64,000 nucleotides of DNA from Bullera alba (taxonomy: Eukaryota; Basidiomycota; Tremellomycetes; Tremellales; Bulleraceae). A program made the translations under genes and the position numbers. Where the stretch lies: contig BCIX01000002.1 in assembly GCA_001600095.1 (NCBI GenBank), forward strand, positions 310,001 to 374,000, given 5' to 3'. Under the pieces are notes generated by a model. It made no database searches, was not told the origin of the DNA, and saw only the letters and a list, made by a program, of their open reading frames with translations. Shown piece after piece: positions 32,225 through 43,678 of the stretch (position 1 is its first letter; every line of letters starts with the position of its first letter).

Positions 32225-34943
32225 CTAATCAGCCATATCCTCGTCCTCATCCTCCTCATCATCGTCGTCCTCATCCGACCCACTGTCGAGATCGGGAAGG
32301 GGCTCGTCCTCGTCATCCCCTCCAGCTGCAACACTGATTGACGAGGTCGTTGTCGTCTCTACTACTGGCTGCCTCTTAGATTCCGTGGTCGAGATGAAGG
32401 GCGTTGAGGGCGGGATGGCCTCCGCGACCGCTTGAGCTTCGATTTCAATGGGGACCTCATCCACCGCTGAGGCTTGTACCTCCGTCTTCGCCGCCATCGA
32501 CGCTGTCTCCTTCAGAATGGGCTCTGCGTCAGGGGCGGAGGGACGAATGAACTGAGGCGATTGGGTGGTAGGCGAAGGGCCAAGCGGGGCCGATAGGACT
32601 GACGCCGTCGCCGGTCTCGCAGGTGCGGCCGCGACCGGTGCTTGTGCCTTTGGAACCTTCGGCGCATCCACAACTTCTCCCAAGAGATCATCGCCCTCCT
32701 TGTCATCTTCGTCCATGGCGTCTTTGTCGTCGTGGCCTAAACCCAGACTCCGCCTGAGCTCTTTCTCCTCTTTGCTCTCCGTGTTGAAGTAATGCAAAGC
32801 GCTTAGCGGCGGCTGCGATCGCATCATGGGCGGGAGAGAGGGATGCAAAAGCCCAGAAATGCGTGCATCTGGAGTTTGCTATCGAGGCTATCAGCAGAAC
32901 TCGACGATAACGAGGGGCAGACATTCGACATACCAGTACGGACATGACGACGGCTTTCCAGCCTCGACTGGTGCCGCTCTCCCCGGAGTCGATGTACAGT
33001 GCGTCCGACAGGACTTGCCGGGCAGCCTGGGCGATACGACCATGGTCTTCGGGCCGGACGAAAGCGGTCGCGGACATTGGGAGGAGTTTTAGGTGTAGTG
33101 AGAGGTGCAGTCGGATGGAGAAGGTGACCAATGAGACATCGAGCGTCGGTGTGCTCTGTAGCAGGGGTGTTACTGCAAAGCGGCAATAAGTCAGCAAGCA
33201 GTCCCGATCGAGCGAAAAGGTAAGGCGTGACTCACGCTCCAGAGCCGCCACAATGACATGGACTTCCTCGCCGGGAATCTTCTTCGCCTCACGGCCCTCC
33301 AAACCCCCAATCAAGCCATCCTCCTCGCCTCGAGCCCTCTTCTTGCCTCGCTTTCCTCCGCCGTTGGTCATATTACCCAGCGCTGCGGGTTTCGACCTTG
33401 TCTCCAATAACGGGGATAGCCTTGCAAGGCAGTGCTTCAGGAGGCGGGCGGGGTATTCTGTCGGAGACAAGATGGGTGAGTATGTTTCAAAGAGGAGTTT
33501 ATGGAAAGCGAGTAATTGTACATGACATGTACTAAAAGGTGCCGAGTGTCAGCTCGAAACTCGATAGTGACTCGAGGCAAGACTCACCTCATGTCTTGTG
33601 GAGTACGCTCCGTGAGCCACGTCGAGTGATCCAGGATCTCCCGCAAATGCGGTATCAGGCTATCTCCAACACTGAGCGCAAGTCCGCCGAGCAGGGTCAT
33701 TCCCGCAGTCCCTATCTCTGGAAGCGCGGCCAAAAGCAGAGCGTGCTGCGAAGGGGTGATATACGATACGACGGGCGTGTCCAGCGTAAGGTTAAGGCAT
33801 CTGAGACCCGCGGTAACAATTTGGGCGATCGGTATGGGGACAGGTCGGGTGATGGGGTATCGCAACAACGCCAGGATCTCCTCCACATGTCCAGCGAGCC
33901 TGGTCAGTCCAACAGAGACCCGAGGGGCAGCGTCGGTGGGATAGGCAGGGAGACCGGCGGGTCCTGCTGGAGGAGCGGCGCGGAGTGGTTCTGAGATCCA
34001 GGTCAGCCACGGCCGAGGTCTTGAGGGCGGCTGTGGAGGACCTACCTTCTTCCCAGCCGTCTCGGGTGATGGCAGATGTAGCCTCAGCCACGCCGCCAAG
34101 CGCCTCTTTGATCGCCTTGCCCCATGCCTGAGGACTCTGCGCTTTGCCTGCAGTCAAGTGCAGCGCGGCCAGCAGATCCGCTACACATTGCTGCAGAGGG
34201 AAAGGTGTAGTCGAGCCGCCGGCTTCCGAAGGGATGCTCAGTAGGATGGAGTTGAGTATTGGCTTGAGCGTAGGTACCGTTGCTCTGAACGGTGCCGGTG
34301 AATGTTCGAGCAAATCCTGGGTCGTCTGCAGTAGCGATGCCTGAAGTAGCGTCAGAAGACGGCTCTGATCGCCAGCTTTTGGACCCACAAAGACCAACTG
34401 ATCCGAGATATCCGAAGATGTCCTCTCTATCAAACGCGACAAGCTGATGGCGATTTTGCCCATTATAGGGTGTACACTCTCCCGCTCGAAAGAAGGGTAA
34501 CGACCCGAGGTTATGACCAGTGTTTTCAGCAAATCCAGCGGTCCTGACAGACTGCCGAGTGGTGAAGTTGGCGACTACACGGGCTAGTATCAGTCCAATA
34601 ACATACAGTCGGGCAGGGCCGAGTCCAGACCCACAGCGACGGCATTGAGAGCGGCAGTGATCCAATTTTTACCATAGTTCAGGACGATATACCCCTCCTC
34701 GTCAGACTTGACGGCCGCAGCACCGATGCTCCAGGCAGCTCTCCGCTCGGTATTCTCGTCTCTGGAGATCAAAGTCGAGTTGAGTCGATTGAGAAACTTG
34801 TTGAGCGGTTGGGAGGGCAGATGCGATGGGTACGAGAAGACATTTTGCGATTGGACGAGGGGTAGTAGAGATGGGTGTGATAGCGGTAGGGATGCCAGGA
34901 GTGTCAGATTGGCCGTTCTGCCGGAGGATGGTCCAGGATCCAT
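32225..34943 (-). CDS. RIX1: Pre-rRNA processing protein RIX1 (PELP1 family)
   Basis: Exons 34943-34603, 34551-34046, 33990-33588, 33531-33236, 33172-32934 and 32878-32225 give 812 residues. The body is an alpha-helical repeat as in RIX1/PELP1, with 'TERRAAWSIGAAAVK' near the start. The family motif 'DARISGLLHPSLPPMM' is followed by a long acidic tail ending 'DDDDEEDEDEDMAD'. Lys/Arg-rich 'KRGKKRARGEED' could be a nuclear signal. RIX1 forms a complex with IPI1 and IPI3 that drives ITS2 processing and late 60S assembly. The first intron (34602-34552, 51 nt) is uncertain: it is the only join that keeps both well-supported frames, but its donor is GTTATT. All other joins are canonical. Confidence 0.82.
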
Positions 34944-35683
34944 CTTGGGCGATCTTGGATACTGTCCAGCGATGTTCGCAGCAGTGCTATAGCTATATTC
35001 AGTCGAGCAGCTCTTGCTTCGCTGAACAAGTTCATGTTTTCAGTCCGGTTGAAATCTGAAACTTGTCGATACGAACCACGTGGCCTCCACCTTGGGTTGT
35101 CTACGCGCCTCAAAAATTGCAACCGTGGGAAGCCGTGCAATTCAGGCACCGACTCGGGCTGGCGCCTCTTGGTGCGCCCGATTAGATTGCCGTCTAAATA
35201 AGCAGTGTCCACCGACTACTGTTCACATTCGACTCCACCTTCACACTGACATCACCTTCACATCCACAGCACAGGTCAAAGAGGAGCTCGACAGTGCAGC
35301 GGGAAGAAGGTCAAAAAAATCCTCGCCGACGACGGTTCAGAAGAGGAGGCAGCGAAGGGAACGCTACCCGTGTTTCACCGGCGCGCGACCCGGTGTTATC
35401 GGTGCGTCATCTCGTTCTTGTTGTTGTGTCTCGTTCTTTACATCCCTTCGGACACGAGTCGACGTCGCAATCCAATCATCTTCCCTCCACGTCACTTGCA
35501 CCGTCCGTCACTGCGGCCCGAAACGTCCTCCTTAGCCACTGTCAACGTCGAAAGGAGGTGCATCTAGCTTACGAAACTCGTCAGCTCGACGCGACTGACT
35601 CCGCCGCCCCCTTCATCACCGCCGCCACCGCTCGTCGTCGTTGTACACTTTGCGTCCCAACCTGTCAATTGGATCTCCGCAGA
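34944..35683. other. Divergent promoter region and long 5' leader
   Basis: Between RIX1 (minus) and the Ser/Pro-rich gene (plus). A CACGTG box lies at about 35077. The frame of the plus-strand gene is open back to 35294 but has no ATG before 35684, and its composition is poor, so it is taken as 5' UTR. Confidence 0.5.
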
Positions 35684-36757
35684 ATGCTCACAGCACATAC
35701 TGCACCAGCTCCATCTCCGATGCTCGACTTGGGATCACCGGCGGCGAGTCCTACCCTGATTCCATCGGTCCTCGCGTCGCCCATCGCGCGAGCTGCAACT
35801 CAACCGCTATCCTCACCAAAGATCAGCACGGCACCGGGACTTTACTCGACGCCGCTGAACAAGCCTTCGAGCGTCTATAGGGATAAGAACAGGACGAGGG
35901 GCAAGAAGAGATCAGCTGAGCACTCTCCGGAGCGAAACGAGGATGATGAACAACACGCGGTCCCCTCCGGTCCCTCATCGCGACCCATCGCCCCTTTACG
36001 GTCCTCCAGCCATATGACCTCGATGTCATCGTCAATCTCCATCTCCATTACGCCATACCGTAGTCCCATCGCCTCCCGGGACACGAGTCCCGTGCCAGTC
36101 AATCACACCAGCGCATCGGGCTCGTCGCCAACACTCAAGCGACCAAGGACAAATTCGTTCAACGAGATTCGCAACTTTCACCTCCTCCCATCCGACGACG
36201 AGTTGTCTGACACGGAGACATCAAGTTCACCTATCCAAGGGTCCTCTTCGCCGACTGTACGATGTCAACGAGCCCGGTTCAATCAACTCCTCGGCCCATC
36301 GCCGCTTCAAAAGTCCTTCTCGTCGCCAATGATTGGGCGCATGCACAACTTGCCCAAATCCAGCATCACCACGCGACTTCAGTACGAGCGTTCTCAAGTG
36401 CCTCCAGCGCCTCTCAGCCCAGCAAACAACGGGACATCGCATGGCAGATCTGCCAGTGCCATGAGTGCCGCAGAGGCAGAATCGGCCTCGTTGGCAGACG
36501 CGCAACTCATCAACAAGACCAAAGCAAAGGTTCTTATGCGGGCTGAAGTGGAAGGACTGGGTGTCGAGCTGGACAAAGTCTTCGCGCTGGCATATGGAAA
36601 GGGTCTGGGGATGGGCAAGGGCGGAAGCAGGAATCGACGTGGAAGCGCATTAAGGCCAGCACCAGCCCAAAACGAAAAGGAGAATGGTGTAGGACACGAC
36701 TCGCAGTCCAGCCGCGGCTTCTTGGGTCATGGATCGATGGATGTCGATGAGGAGTAA
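35684..36757 (+). CDS. Ser/Pro-rich disordered protein with many SP/TP sites
   Basis: One exon of 357 residues from the first in-frame ATG. About fifteen SP or TP dipeptides are spread along the chain (such as 'GSPAASP', 'SSPKI', 'RSPIAS', 'SSPMIG'), together with basic patches 'RGKKRSAEHSP' and 'TLKRPRTNSF', the last shaped like a nuclear signal. The C-terminal third has the only likely helix (about residues 267-310, 'AQLINKTKAKVLMRAEVEGLGVELDKVFALAYGKG'-type, interrupted here for length) and ends 'GSMDVDEE'. The density of minimal CDK/MAPK sites suggests a phospho-regulated nuclear protein, for example a cell-cycle or transcription regulator. I recognise no family. The single-exon structure is unusual for this window. 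Confidence 0.65.
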   Translation: MLTAHTAPAPSPMLDLGSPAASPTLIPSVLASPIARAATQPLSSPKISTAPGLYSTPLNKPSSVYRDKNRTRGKKRSAEHSPERNEDDEQHAVPSGPSSRPIAPLRSSSHMTSMSSSISISITPYRSPIASRDTSPVPVNHTSASGSSPTLKRPRTNSFNEIRNFHLLPSDDELSDTETSSSPIQGSSSPTVRCQRARFNQLLGPSPLQKSFSSPMIGRMHNLPKSSITTRLQYERSQVPPAPLSPANNGTSHGRSASAMSAAEAESASLADAQLINKTKAKVLMRAEVEGLGVELDKVFALAYGKGLGMGKGGSRNRRGSALRPAPAQNEKENGVGHDSQSSRGFLGHGSMDVDEE

Positions 36758-37265
36758 GACGATTCGGCCTCTAGTAAATCCTCACCACTACCGTAAGGGA
36801 ACGTCACTGACCGTTATCTCAGATGCATACCAGCTCCCTCTGACGTTCTCCCACCCCCCTGCAACCAGCATTACCAACAAACACAATCAACTCAACCTGC
36901 CTGGCAATAGCATACTGTAACAACAAGCCTCACCTTGTTCTGTCTCATGTCTCTCTCTTGACTTCATGTTCGCTCCACTTTCACGATTCAACGACTTAAT
37001 GAACCCGTCCCACTTCGCTTCACCATATCACACGGAGCCAACGACATTTCCGGGAACGACAACACACAACGCTTGCACAACATTAATCGCATGGACACCC
37101 GTCCGCACTCGATGGATGATGTCCCTTCACTGTATACGACTTGCATTTATGTCCTTTTTGTACTGGTTGTACAGCCATGTATCGCTTGTATGATCTGCCT
37201 CTGAGCTCTACAGCCACTGCCGAAGACCAGGACGCAGACCTTGTCCAGATTGCTTCGCGCTCTGG
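36758..37265. other. Intergenic, convergent 3' ends
   Basis: Holds the 3' flanks of the Ser/Pro-rich gene and the GST gene. No gene is seen. Confidence 0.6.
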
Positions 37266-38340
37266 TCACATTTTCGACTTCTGAGCCTCCTCTTCAGTCT
37301 GCAGCCTCTTGATGCCTTTCTGATATCCGGGCCTGAATATCAATCAGTCGGTAAGCTTGAGGTCGATGCAAGGCCGCCGGTTCACTCACCGTGCAGAGAT
37401 TGTCTTGAACCATTCAGTGGTCTTGGGTCCGATTTTGTAGCCAGAGTCCTTCCTCGTACCGTTGAACAGCGAGTTGAACACGAAGCACATCATGAACTAA
37501 TGACATTTAGCAACGGCTCAGTGTGAGAATGAGGCAGGGGTCACTTACGTCGCCGATTCCAGGCTTGTCACTTCCGCTGAAGAATGGAGACGACGTCTTC
37601 GAGAAGAAGTCTTCAATCTGGAGAACGTACAATGAGCTTTTCGATCACAATTTCAGAGCAATAGCTCACCTGATCCAAGTTGGTCTGGTTCTGAGGTCGG
37701 AGGTACGATTCCTGAGGGACATATCAGCCGCTACCGCCTTGGACGTAACTGTGTGAACGGGACCCACCTGAACCCATTGGTTGTAACTCTTCACGGCTTC
37801 CTTGCCTGCGTCATCCTTGAGGGCCATCTGAGAAAAGCCAGCAGATGTTGCCCCGAGGATAGCCCCCGCCTGCATGAGGTTCATCTGGGACGCCTCGGAG
37901 AAGTGGGACCAATAGATTGAATCGTTAGACGGCTGCGTCTCGACCGAATCAGAGGGTCCGAGGGCGAGCAGCCTATGGATGATGTAGGCTGATTCACTGA
38001 TCACCTCTCCGTCAAGCTCCAGCACCGGTGCCTGGAAGAATCAGCGAAGGTCCCAGAAGGCGAGGAGAGGGAAGGGGCGGGGAGCTCACTTTGCCGAAGG
38101 GAGAGATCTTCTTAAGCTCAGGTGGGGCGCTTCGTGAAGGTGTCCTATAGTACACCTTGACGTTGTAGTCGAGGCCCAGCTCCTCTAGGACCCAGACTGG
38201 GATTTGTTAGCTCGACTGTGACCGGGACAGGTATTCAAGGGCTGGCAGTGCAGACTAGAAGCTCTATCGGGAGTTCACTCACACAGCCTCTCGGATCTGG
38301 AGAAGTTGAGGTGGTGCAGCGTGATCTGATGCTTCGACAT
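37266..38340 (-). CDS. Glutathione S-transferase
   Basis: Seven exons (38340-38283, 38196-38090, 38031-37768, 37711-37670, 37617-37549, 37496-37390, 37332-37266) give 237 residues, the usual length. The thioredoxin-like N-terminal domain is clear: 'ITLHHLNFSRSERLFWVLEEL' in sequence parts, then 'SPFGKAPVLELDGEVISES', where the cis-Pro before Val and the Glu-Ser pair contact glutathione. The catalytic position near residues 12-16 offers Asn and Ser (LNFSRS), as in fungal GTT1-like enzymes. The helical C-terminal domain follows ('DQIEDFFSKTSSPFFSG', 'PGIGDFMMCF', with the N-capping 'GIGD' motif). The enzyme should conjugate or reduce with glutathione in the cytosol or at the ER. Exon 4 is 42 nt. 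Confidence 0.9.
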
Positions 38341-38987
38341 GATGTTGTGGTCTGCTGGAACTCTTTTGCGTGACGACGAGGAAGTATGATAGACAGTAGA
38401 GTACTAAAGACAACCAACCGTCTTGACCGGGACGTCTTCTTCTGGCTCGAGGCTTTCTCGCGCTGGGCTCGAGCTCACACCCGGCAACGGCTCACACCGT
38501 AACCGACCTAAGTTATCGCAACAGCGGTGGAACCGTGGGAAAGGTGCACACCAAATAAGCCCGTCGCTGTCGATCAGCGCAGCGTCGGCCCAACGTCGTC
38601 CCAGATTTACAGTGGAGGCTTTTGGGGCACCTATTAATGCCAGATATAGGTGGCAGATCTTTGCGTCGGGATGTTGCTAAAATAGGCCCCCGCCGGTCTT
38701 GACCGGATCGGGAGGTGGCGCTTCGGAACTCGATTCCAAATGGCTGCCCCGCACTACGAAGGATCTTGACTTAATTGCTTTGCATTTGGAATGGGTGGCT
38801 CTGAGCGTCGGAAAGATGATGCTGACGATGAACATGTGCCGAATGTCTATTCGTAGGCCAAGCGAAGGCATGTGCTTGGAGCTGGGGACTCGTGATGGTA
38901 AAACTGCGGCCAGGAATGCATCGTTGACGTTCTTCCCCACTTCAACAACGATTTCTACATCACTGCCAAATCGCTGCTCTCACAACC
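38341..38987. other. Divergent promoter region
   Basis: Between the GST (minus) and DUF1275 (plus) genes. No gene is seen; weak open frames only. Confidence 0.55.
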
Positions 38988-40024
38988 ATGGACAAGGACC
39001 GATCGCAACTCATTAACAACGAGCCTTCACGCGGAGCAGGCTGCCGGGTCGGATCCTCGACTACCATCAAGTGTCCCAAATGCGCACCGCTTCAACCCCG
39101 TATCCTGTGGCAAAGCTCGTTAACGGGCGAGATCCCCCGCCCCTCCGACATGGAGGAAGGTCTGACGGGACCACAGACCCGCAGGGAGACGATTGATACG
39201 TGCGACGAGAAAGCCTCATTCCGGAGTAGGATACTGCCCCTAGCACCATGGCGGAGAACAGATAGCTGGAGGGAGTGGGCGAAGGAGGAGATCGCCACGA
39301 GTACTCTCGTCCCGAGCCTCGCCGTTCAGGCATTCGCGACCGGTATCCTGGATGCCACGACCTATGCCGATTTCCACACGTTTGCCTCAAACCGTACGTC
39401 CAGCATCCAACCCACTCTCTGTACAGGTGCTGACATTGAAGCGTAGAAACTGGAAACACGATTCTCCTCACCGTTGCCGCATTGGGCACTATCAAAGCCC
39501 TCGTCCTCCTCACAGGTGTTTCCCTGGCGGCGTTCTTGGCCGGAGCCTTCATCTTTGGACATCTCGGTCACTTCTTTGGCGTCCGATGTCGATCCTGGAT
39601 CATGATGTCGACAGTCTTCCAAATCGCGCTACTCATTGTATCCGCCATCTTGGTCTCGCCGTCCGGTCCCGCCGTTACGCGAATAGGCGGACGACACGAA
39701 TGGCTCGTTTTGGTGCTTTTCGCCCACATGTCCGGTGCTCAGGTCGCTCAGGCTCGACAATCAGGTTCGGCAGAACTCCCCACCGCTCCTATGACGAGCA
39801 GCTACGTCGACTTGATGTCGGACAAGTATCTCTTTGTCGGGTTCAGACACAAAAAGGCGGGACCGAGGAACAGGCGTATGCTCTATATCCTCGCCATGAT
39901 CGTCGGAGGATTTATGGGAGCGGTGATACATAAGTGGGCGGGAAGCTGGGCCGTGGTAGCTGTGACTATCGCCCTCAAGGTCCTGTGCTTGGTCCTGATC
40001 GCGCTGGCGGTAGGAGAGGAGTAG
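38988..40024 (+). CDS. DUF1275 (YoaK-like) multi-pass membrane protein
   Basis: Two exons (38988-39393, 39447-40024) give 327 residues. The family core starts at 'QAFATGILDATTYADFHTFASNQTGNTI'-like sequence (shown in two parts: 'FATGILDATTYADF' and 'SNQTGNTILLTVA'), followed by about six membrane helices including 'SLAAFLAGAFIFGHLGHFF'. A second conserved segment is 'SSYVDLMSDKYLF', equivalent to the threonine/Asp repeat before the last helices. About 100 cytosolic residues precede the core. DUF1275 proteins are common in bacteria and ascomycetes; their transport role is unknown. The intron falls within the family's QTGN motif. Confidence 0.85.
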
Positions 40025-40399
40025 GTGTTCCGAGGGTATTCCTTAATCTGGATATGTAGATTGGTTGTACCACTATGTAGCATACTGTTGAGCTGGACAT
40101 GTCCATAGTCCAATTCGCGGAGACGGGGGCGGCCACTGCAGCGGCTGCAGTGCAGCACCACCGCATGTACCACGACCGTCCTCGACGCGTAAAATTTGGT
40201 TCCGCCTCCACCTCATCTTCGTGTTTCGTGTTCGGGTAAACAAACGATTTGGGCGGGAAGCAGAGTCTTACATCGTCACTTGCAAGGGTCCGACACTGTC
40301 TGCATACACTCGACTGCCATCCCGACACATTGGCAAGACACACGACCTTCAATGTGCTGAGCAGATATCGCCGGAATCGCAGAAACTCGTACTCGCGCA
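40025..40399. other. Promoter region of the condensin gene
   Basis: Contains one ACGCGT box (listed separately) and the 3' flank of the DUF1275 gene. No gene is seen. Confidence 0.6.
40185..40190. promoter_or_regulatory. Possible MCB box (ACGCGT) upstream of BRN1
   Basis: A perfect MluI cell-cycle box 210 nt before the condensin start codon. MBF binds this site at G1/S in ascomycete yeasts; use in this organism is inference, and a single hexamer can occur by chance. Confidence 0.35.
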
Positions 40400-43300
40400 A
40401 TGTCAACAACCGATTCTCCACCTGTCAACCGACGTAAATCCGTCCTGAAGAAATCGTCCGTTGCGGAGTCTTCACCTACTTCCTCCGCCCAGGCATCACC
40501 ACTACGAACATCCATAAACTCCAATCTACCCGCCGCGGGCCGCGTCAACGACGACATGGCCGAGAAAGCAGCAAGACGCAAGTCTGCCCATTTTGGCGAT
40601 CTAGCTGAGAACGGGGGCAAAGACAAGGCGGGCGGCAATGGACCATCAGGAGCAGGGCAGAAGCGAGCAGTCAGCGCCTTGCAGGTACAAGCGCAACAGC
40701 AGGCCAATCAGGCTGCTGGCATCACAGGCCTCGCTGGGAATGGCAAGAGGAACAAGAGACTGAGTGCAGTAGCACCCGCCGCTCCGGTTGTCAGTATGGA
40801 GGTGATGAACACGAATTTCGAAGAGTGGATGAAGCTCGCCACGGACAACGTGAGTGATCGGTGACAACAATGGTAGTCGGTGCAGACTGTTGACTTGCTA
40901 TCGGACAGAAAATCACGGCGAACAACACATGGAACTTTGCCTTGATCGATTACTTCGCGGATTTGACTTTGTTGCGGAATGACGAGGACCAGAGTATGTC
41001 ACACCCCGTTGCCGTGAATTGTAGATCCTAACTGCTGTTACCCAGGCATCAATTTCCAGAAAGCGTCGTGTACCCTGGATGGATGTGTCAAGATCTGGAC
41101 ATCAAGAGTAGACAGCGTGGCGACCGAAACAGGAAAGCTGCTCAGTGGTCTGGCCGGAGGTGAGATCATCTGACCTATGATCACATTGTATTCTGCTGAC
41201 TCAAGACAGGTGGTGGAGAGGATGTCGACGACGAAGGCGCCGAGGGCGAAGAAGATGAAGACGGAGAGCCCGTGAAGAAGATCAGAAAGGTGGGTTACTT
41301 GAAACAAGCCCCGCTTCGATCGAGGCTGACAAAACCTCAGACTGCTCGGTCGGAAGCGACTCTGGCAAAATCCTTCTCGACACTACAGGTCAAGAAGTTT
41401 GACCTAGAGTTCACCGTCGACCCCCTGTTCAAGAAGACCTGTGCGGACTTTGACGAAGGAGGTGCCATGGGCTTGCTCATGAATCACCTGGGGGTCGATG
41501 GAAAAGGTCGTGTCGTCTTCGACGCTGGAGACGCAGGTGCCGACGTCGAGGAGGAAGAGGGCATCGAGGAAGAGGAAGACGAGATGGTGGACTTGATCAA
41601 ATTGAGGAGTGAGCACAAACTCTGCAACCTCACCTCCAGGCTGACAAGCCTCCAGCGTTCATGCCGTCCATGGCCAAGACGATGTCTTTGGAGATCTCCG
41701 ATACGCTCTCAGCCTTCAAGTTCTCCTCGGATCCCGATAGCATGCCTGACTTTGCCACCCTCGTCGGGCTCAAAGACGACTTTGAAGGTCCGAGCGCCCA
41801 ACTGGACGATTTCAACCCGACAGGCGAAGCTCACGACTTCTTTGGTGACGAGGACTTTGACGCTGGAGGCGGCATGGGCGGTGGTTTCGACGACAGCGCC
41901 TCCATGGGCGGCTATGACGATCAAGCAGAGGGATTCGCCGGTCCAAGTGGGAATGGAGGTGGATTGGCCATGGTCGGTTCTGGCGAAGGTTACGGCCCGT
42001 TCGACCCGAGGAGACAAGGCGGAGAGTTGGTCATGGCGCTCGTGCCGGGTCAAGATGAGGATGGGATGTTTGATTACTTTGACAAAGGCTTTGGCAAATC
42101 TTGGGCTGGGGCTGAGCATTGGAAGCTGAAAAAGGTGTCCAGAAAGGGTGAGTCATTATCAACCCAAAACAGCTGTTGCTCTGTGTACAGAATTGCTAAC
42201 AGCTGTGATCGTCGTAGATGCCGCCGCCGCCGCTCCCAAAGTTGCCAGGACAGCCAAAGCTCCGTTCACCATCGACTTCAATGCGCCCTCGACGGCGGCC
42301 ACATCGTCCAAGACTCTATTCGCCCCTGCGCCCCGCTCATCGCTGACCCTACCTTCCGCCGCGAAGGCAGCACGTAGACGGTCGAGTAAGCGCAGTATTG
42401 GCGATTCGAAGAAGCGGAAAGAGGAATGGTTATTACCGGACGACATGCACTTTAGCAGTAGGCAGCTATTGAGGCTGTTCCTGAAGCCCAAGTTCGCTGT
42501 GAGCTAAGGTTTTCTGCTTCATGCCTGCAACTACAGCTGACGTCCTTCGCAGCTCCGAATGAGGCGCAACGGGTCATCTCCCCTCCTCATGGGTAAGTCC
42601 TAGAGATCATTGATTAGGGCCGGTCTTGTGACTGACTCGTCGACAGAAGACGCCAACGGGGAGATTGACGAGAACTTCTGGGCACAAGCAGCAGCCGACA
42701 GAGTCGACTTTGACGAGACTGCCGATCCAGGTGAGCAATCCACACATCCAGATGGACAGAAACTGATGGATTCACCAGGCGACAACGCGCCAATACCGTT
42801 CGAATCGCAATTCTTCCATGACGACGTTGATGATGCCTTTGTCGACGACCAATTGGACGGCGGATCGCCGGGCATGATGATGGACATCCCAGGCGATGAG
42901 GATGACCTATGGGCAGGAACACAAGGCCAAGAATTGAAGAAGAGTCGGCCGGAGAATGTGCACTTTGCCAAAAAGGCCAAGAGGGTAGATGTCAAGCGAC
43001 TCAAGGACGATATCTGGTCAGGCCTGAAAACTCTGGTTCCAGATACAGAGGGCCAGACAGAGTCAGAGGACGAAACGGTACGTGCCACCACTCGAGGCAG
43101 TGACGATCAGAAGCTGAGAGATCATGGTTTGCAGCTCCAGCCGACGACGCCGACGAAGGATGTCGCCCCGGTCAAGACGTTTGACGCCATCATTCAGAAT
43201 CTCAGAACGACATATCCCCAAGAGAAAATGTCCGAGATTTCCACCTCGTTCTGCTTCATCTGTCTCCTGCATCTGGCCAACGAAGAGGGTCTGATGATTG

Positions 43301-43518
43301 AGACTGCGCGGTACGACGGCCAGGAACTGGAAGACGTGGGATGTATGGGTGTGGCGGAAATACCGGAAGATGCGGAGGAGATGGAGAATGGAGAACTGAT
43401 GGCAAAGTGGAGGAAGATGGCGAAAAGGATGGATCAGGGCGAAAAGACGGATAGGATCGTGGGTGAATTGCAGGCGCTCAAGGTGTACAAGGACCCAACG
43501 GCCGGTCGAGCTGCCTAG
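40400..43518 (+). CDS. BRN1: Condensin complex kleisin subunit (Brn1/CAP-H/Cnd2)
   Basis: Eleven exons give 858 residues: 40400-40849, 40909-40993, 41046-41159, 41210-41289, 41341-41608, 41656-42147, 42218-42498, 42553-42592, 42647-42730, 42779-43077, 43135-43518. Barren-family landmarks are in order: 'NFEEWMKLATDNKITANN', 'FADLTLLRNDEDQSINFQ', 'RSEATLAKSFSTLQVKKF', 'TVDPLFKKTCADFDEGGA', 'LLMNHLGVDG', an acidic middle, and the C-terminal winged helix 'KMSEISTSFCFICLLHLANEEGL' (two overlapping parts). The kleisin bridges the SMC2 and SMC4 heads and holds the HEAT subunits; it compacts mitotic chromosomes. N-terminal SP sites ('ESSPTSS', 'QASPLR') suit CDK control. The fourth intron (51 nt) is in frame and stop-free, so its retention would be tolerated. 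Confidence 0.93.
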
Positions 43519-43678
43519 GACGCTGGCCAATAGATCTTGCTATAATCTTCCCTAGGACATCTTTGTACCCCTCCCACATGATGTAACATAGACATGGACA
43601 TAAAGGTGTGAATGACACTCGGATACGCCGAGGCTAATGCTATCGGAATGACCTTTGAGAACCTACTTCGCCGGTCCC

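Noticed and set aside
34084..34665. The alternative frame through RIX1 exon 2
   Set aside because: After about 20 helix-like residues it becomes Cys/Arg/Gly-rich noise, whereas the chosen frame keeps the helical-repeat pattern.
35294..35683. An N-terminal extension of the Ser/Pro-rich protein
   Set aside because: The frame is open but has no ATG before 35684 and the residues look like translated leader.
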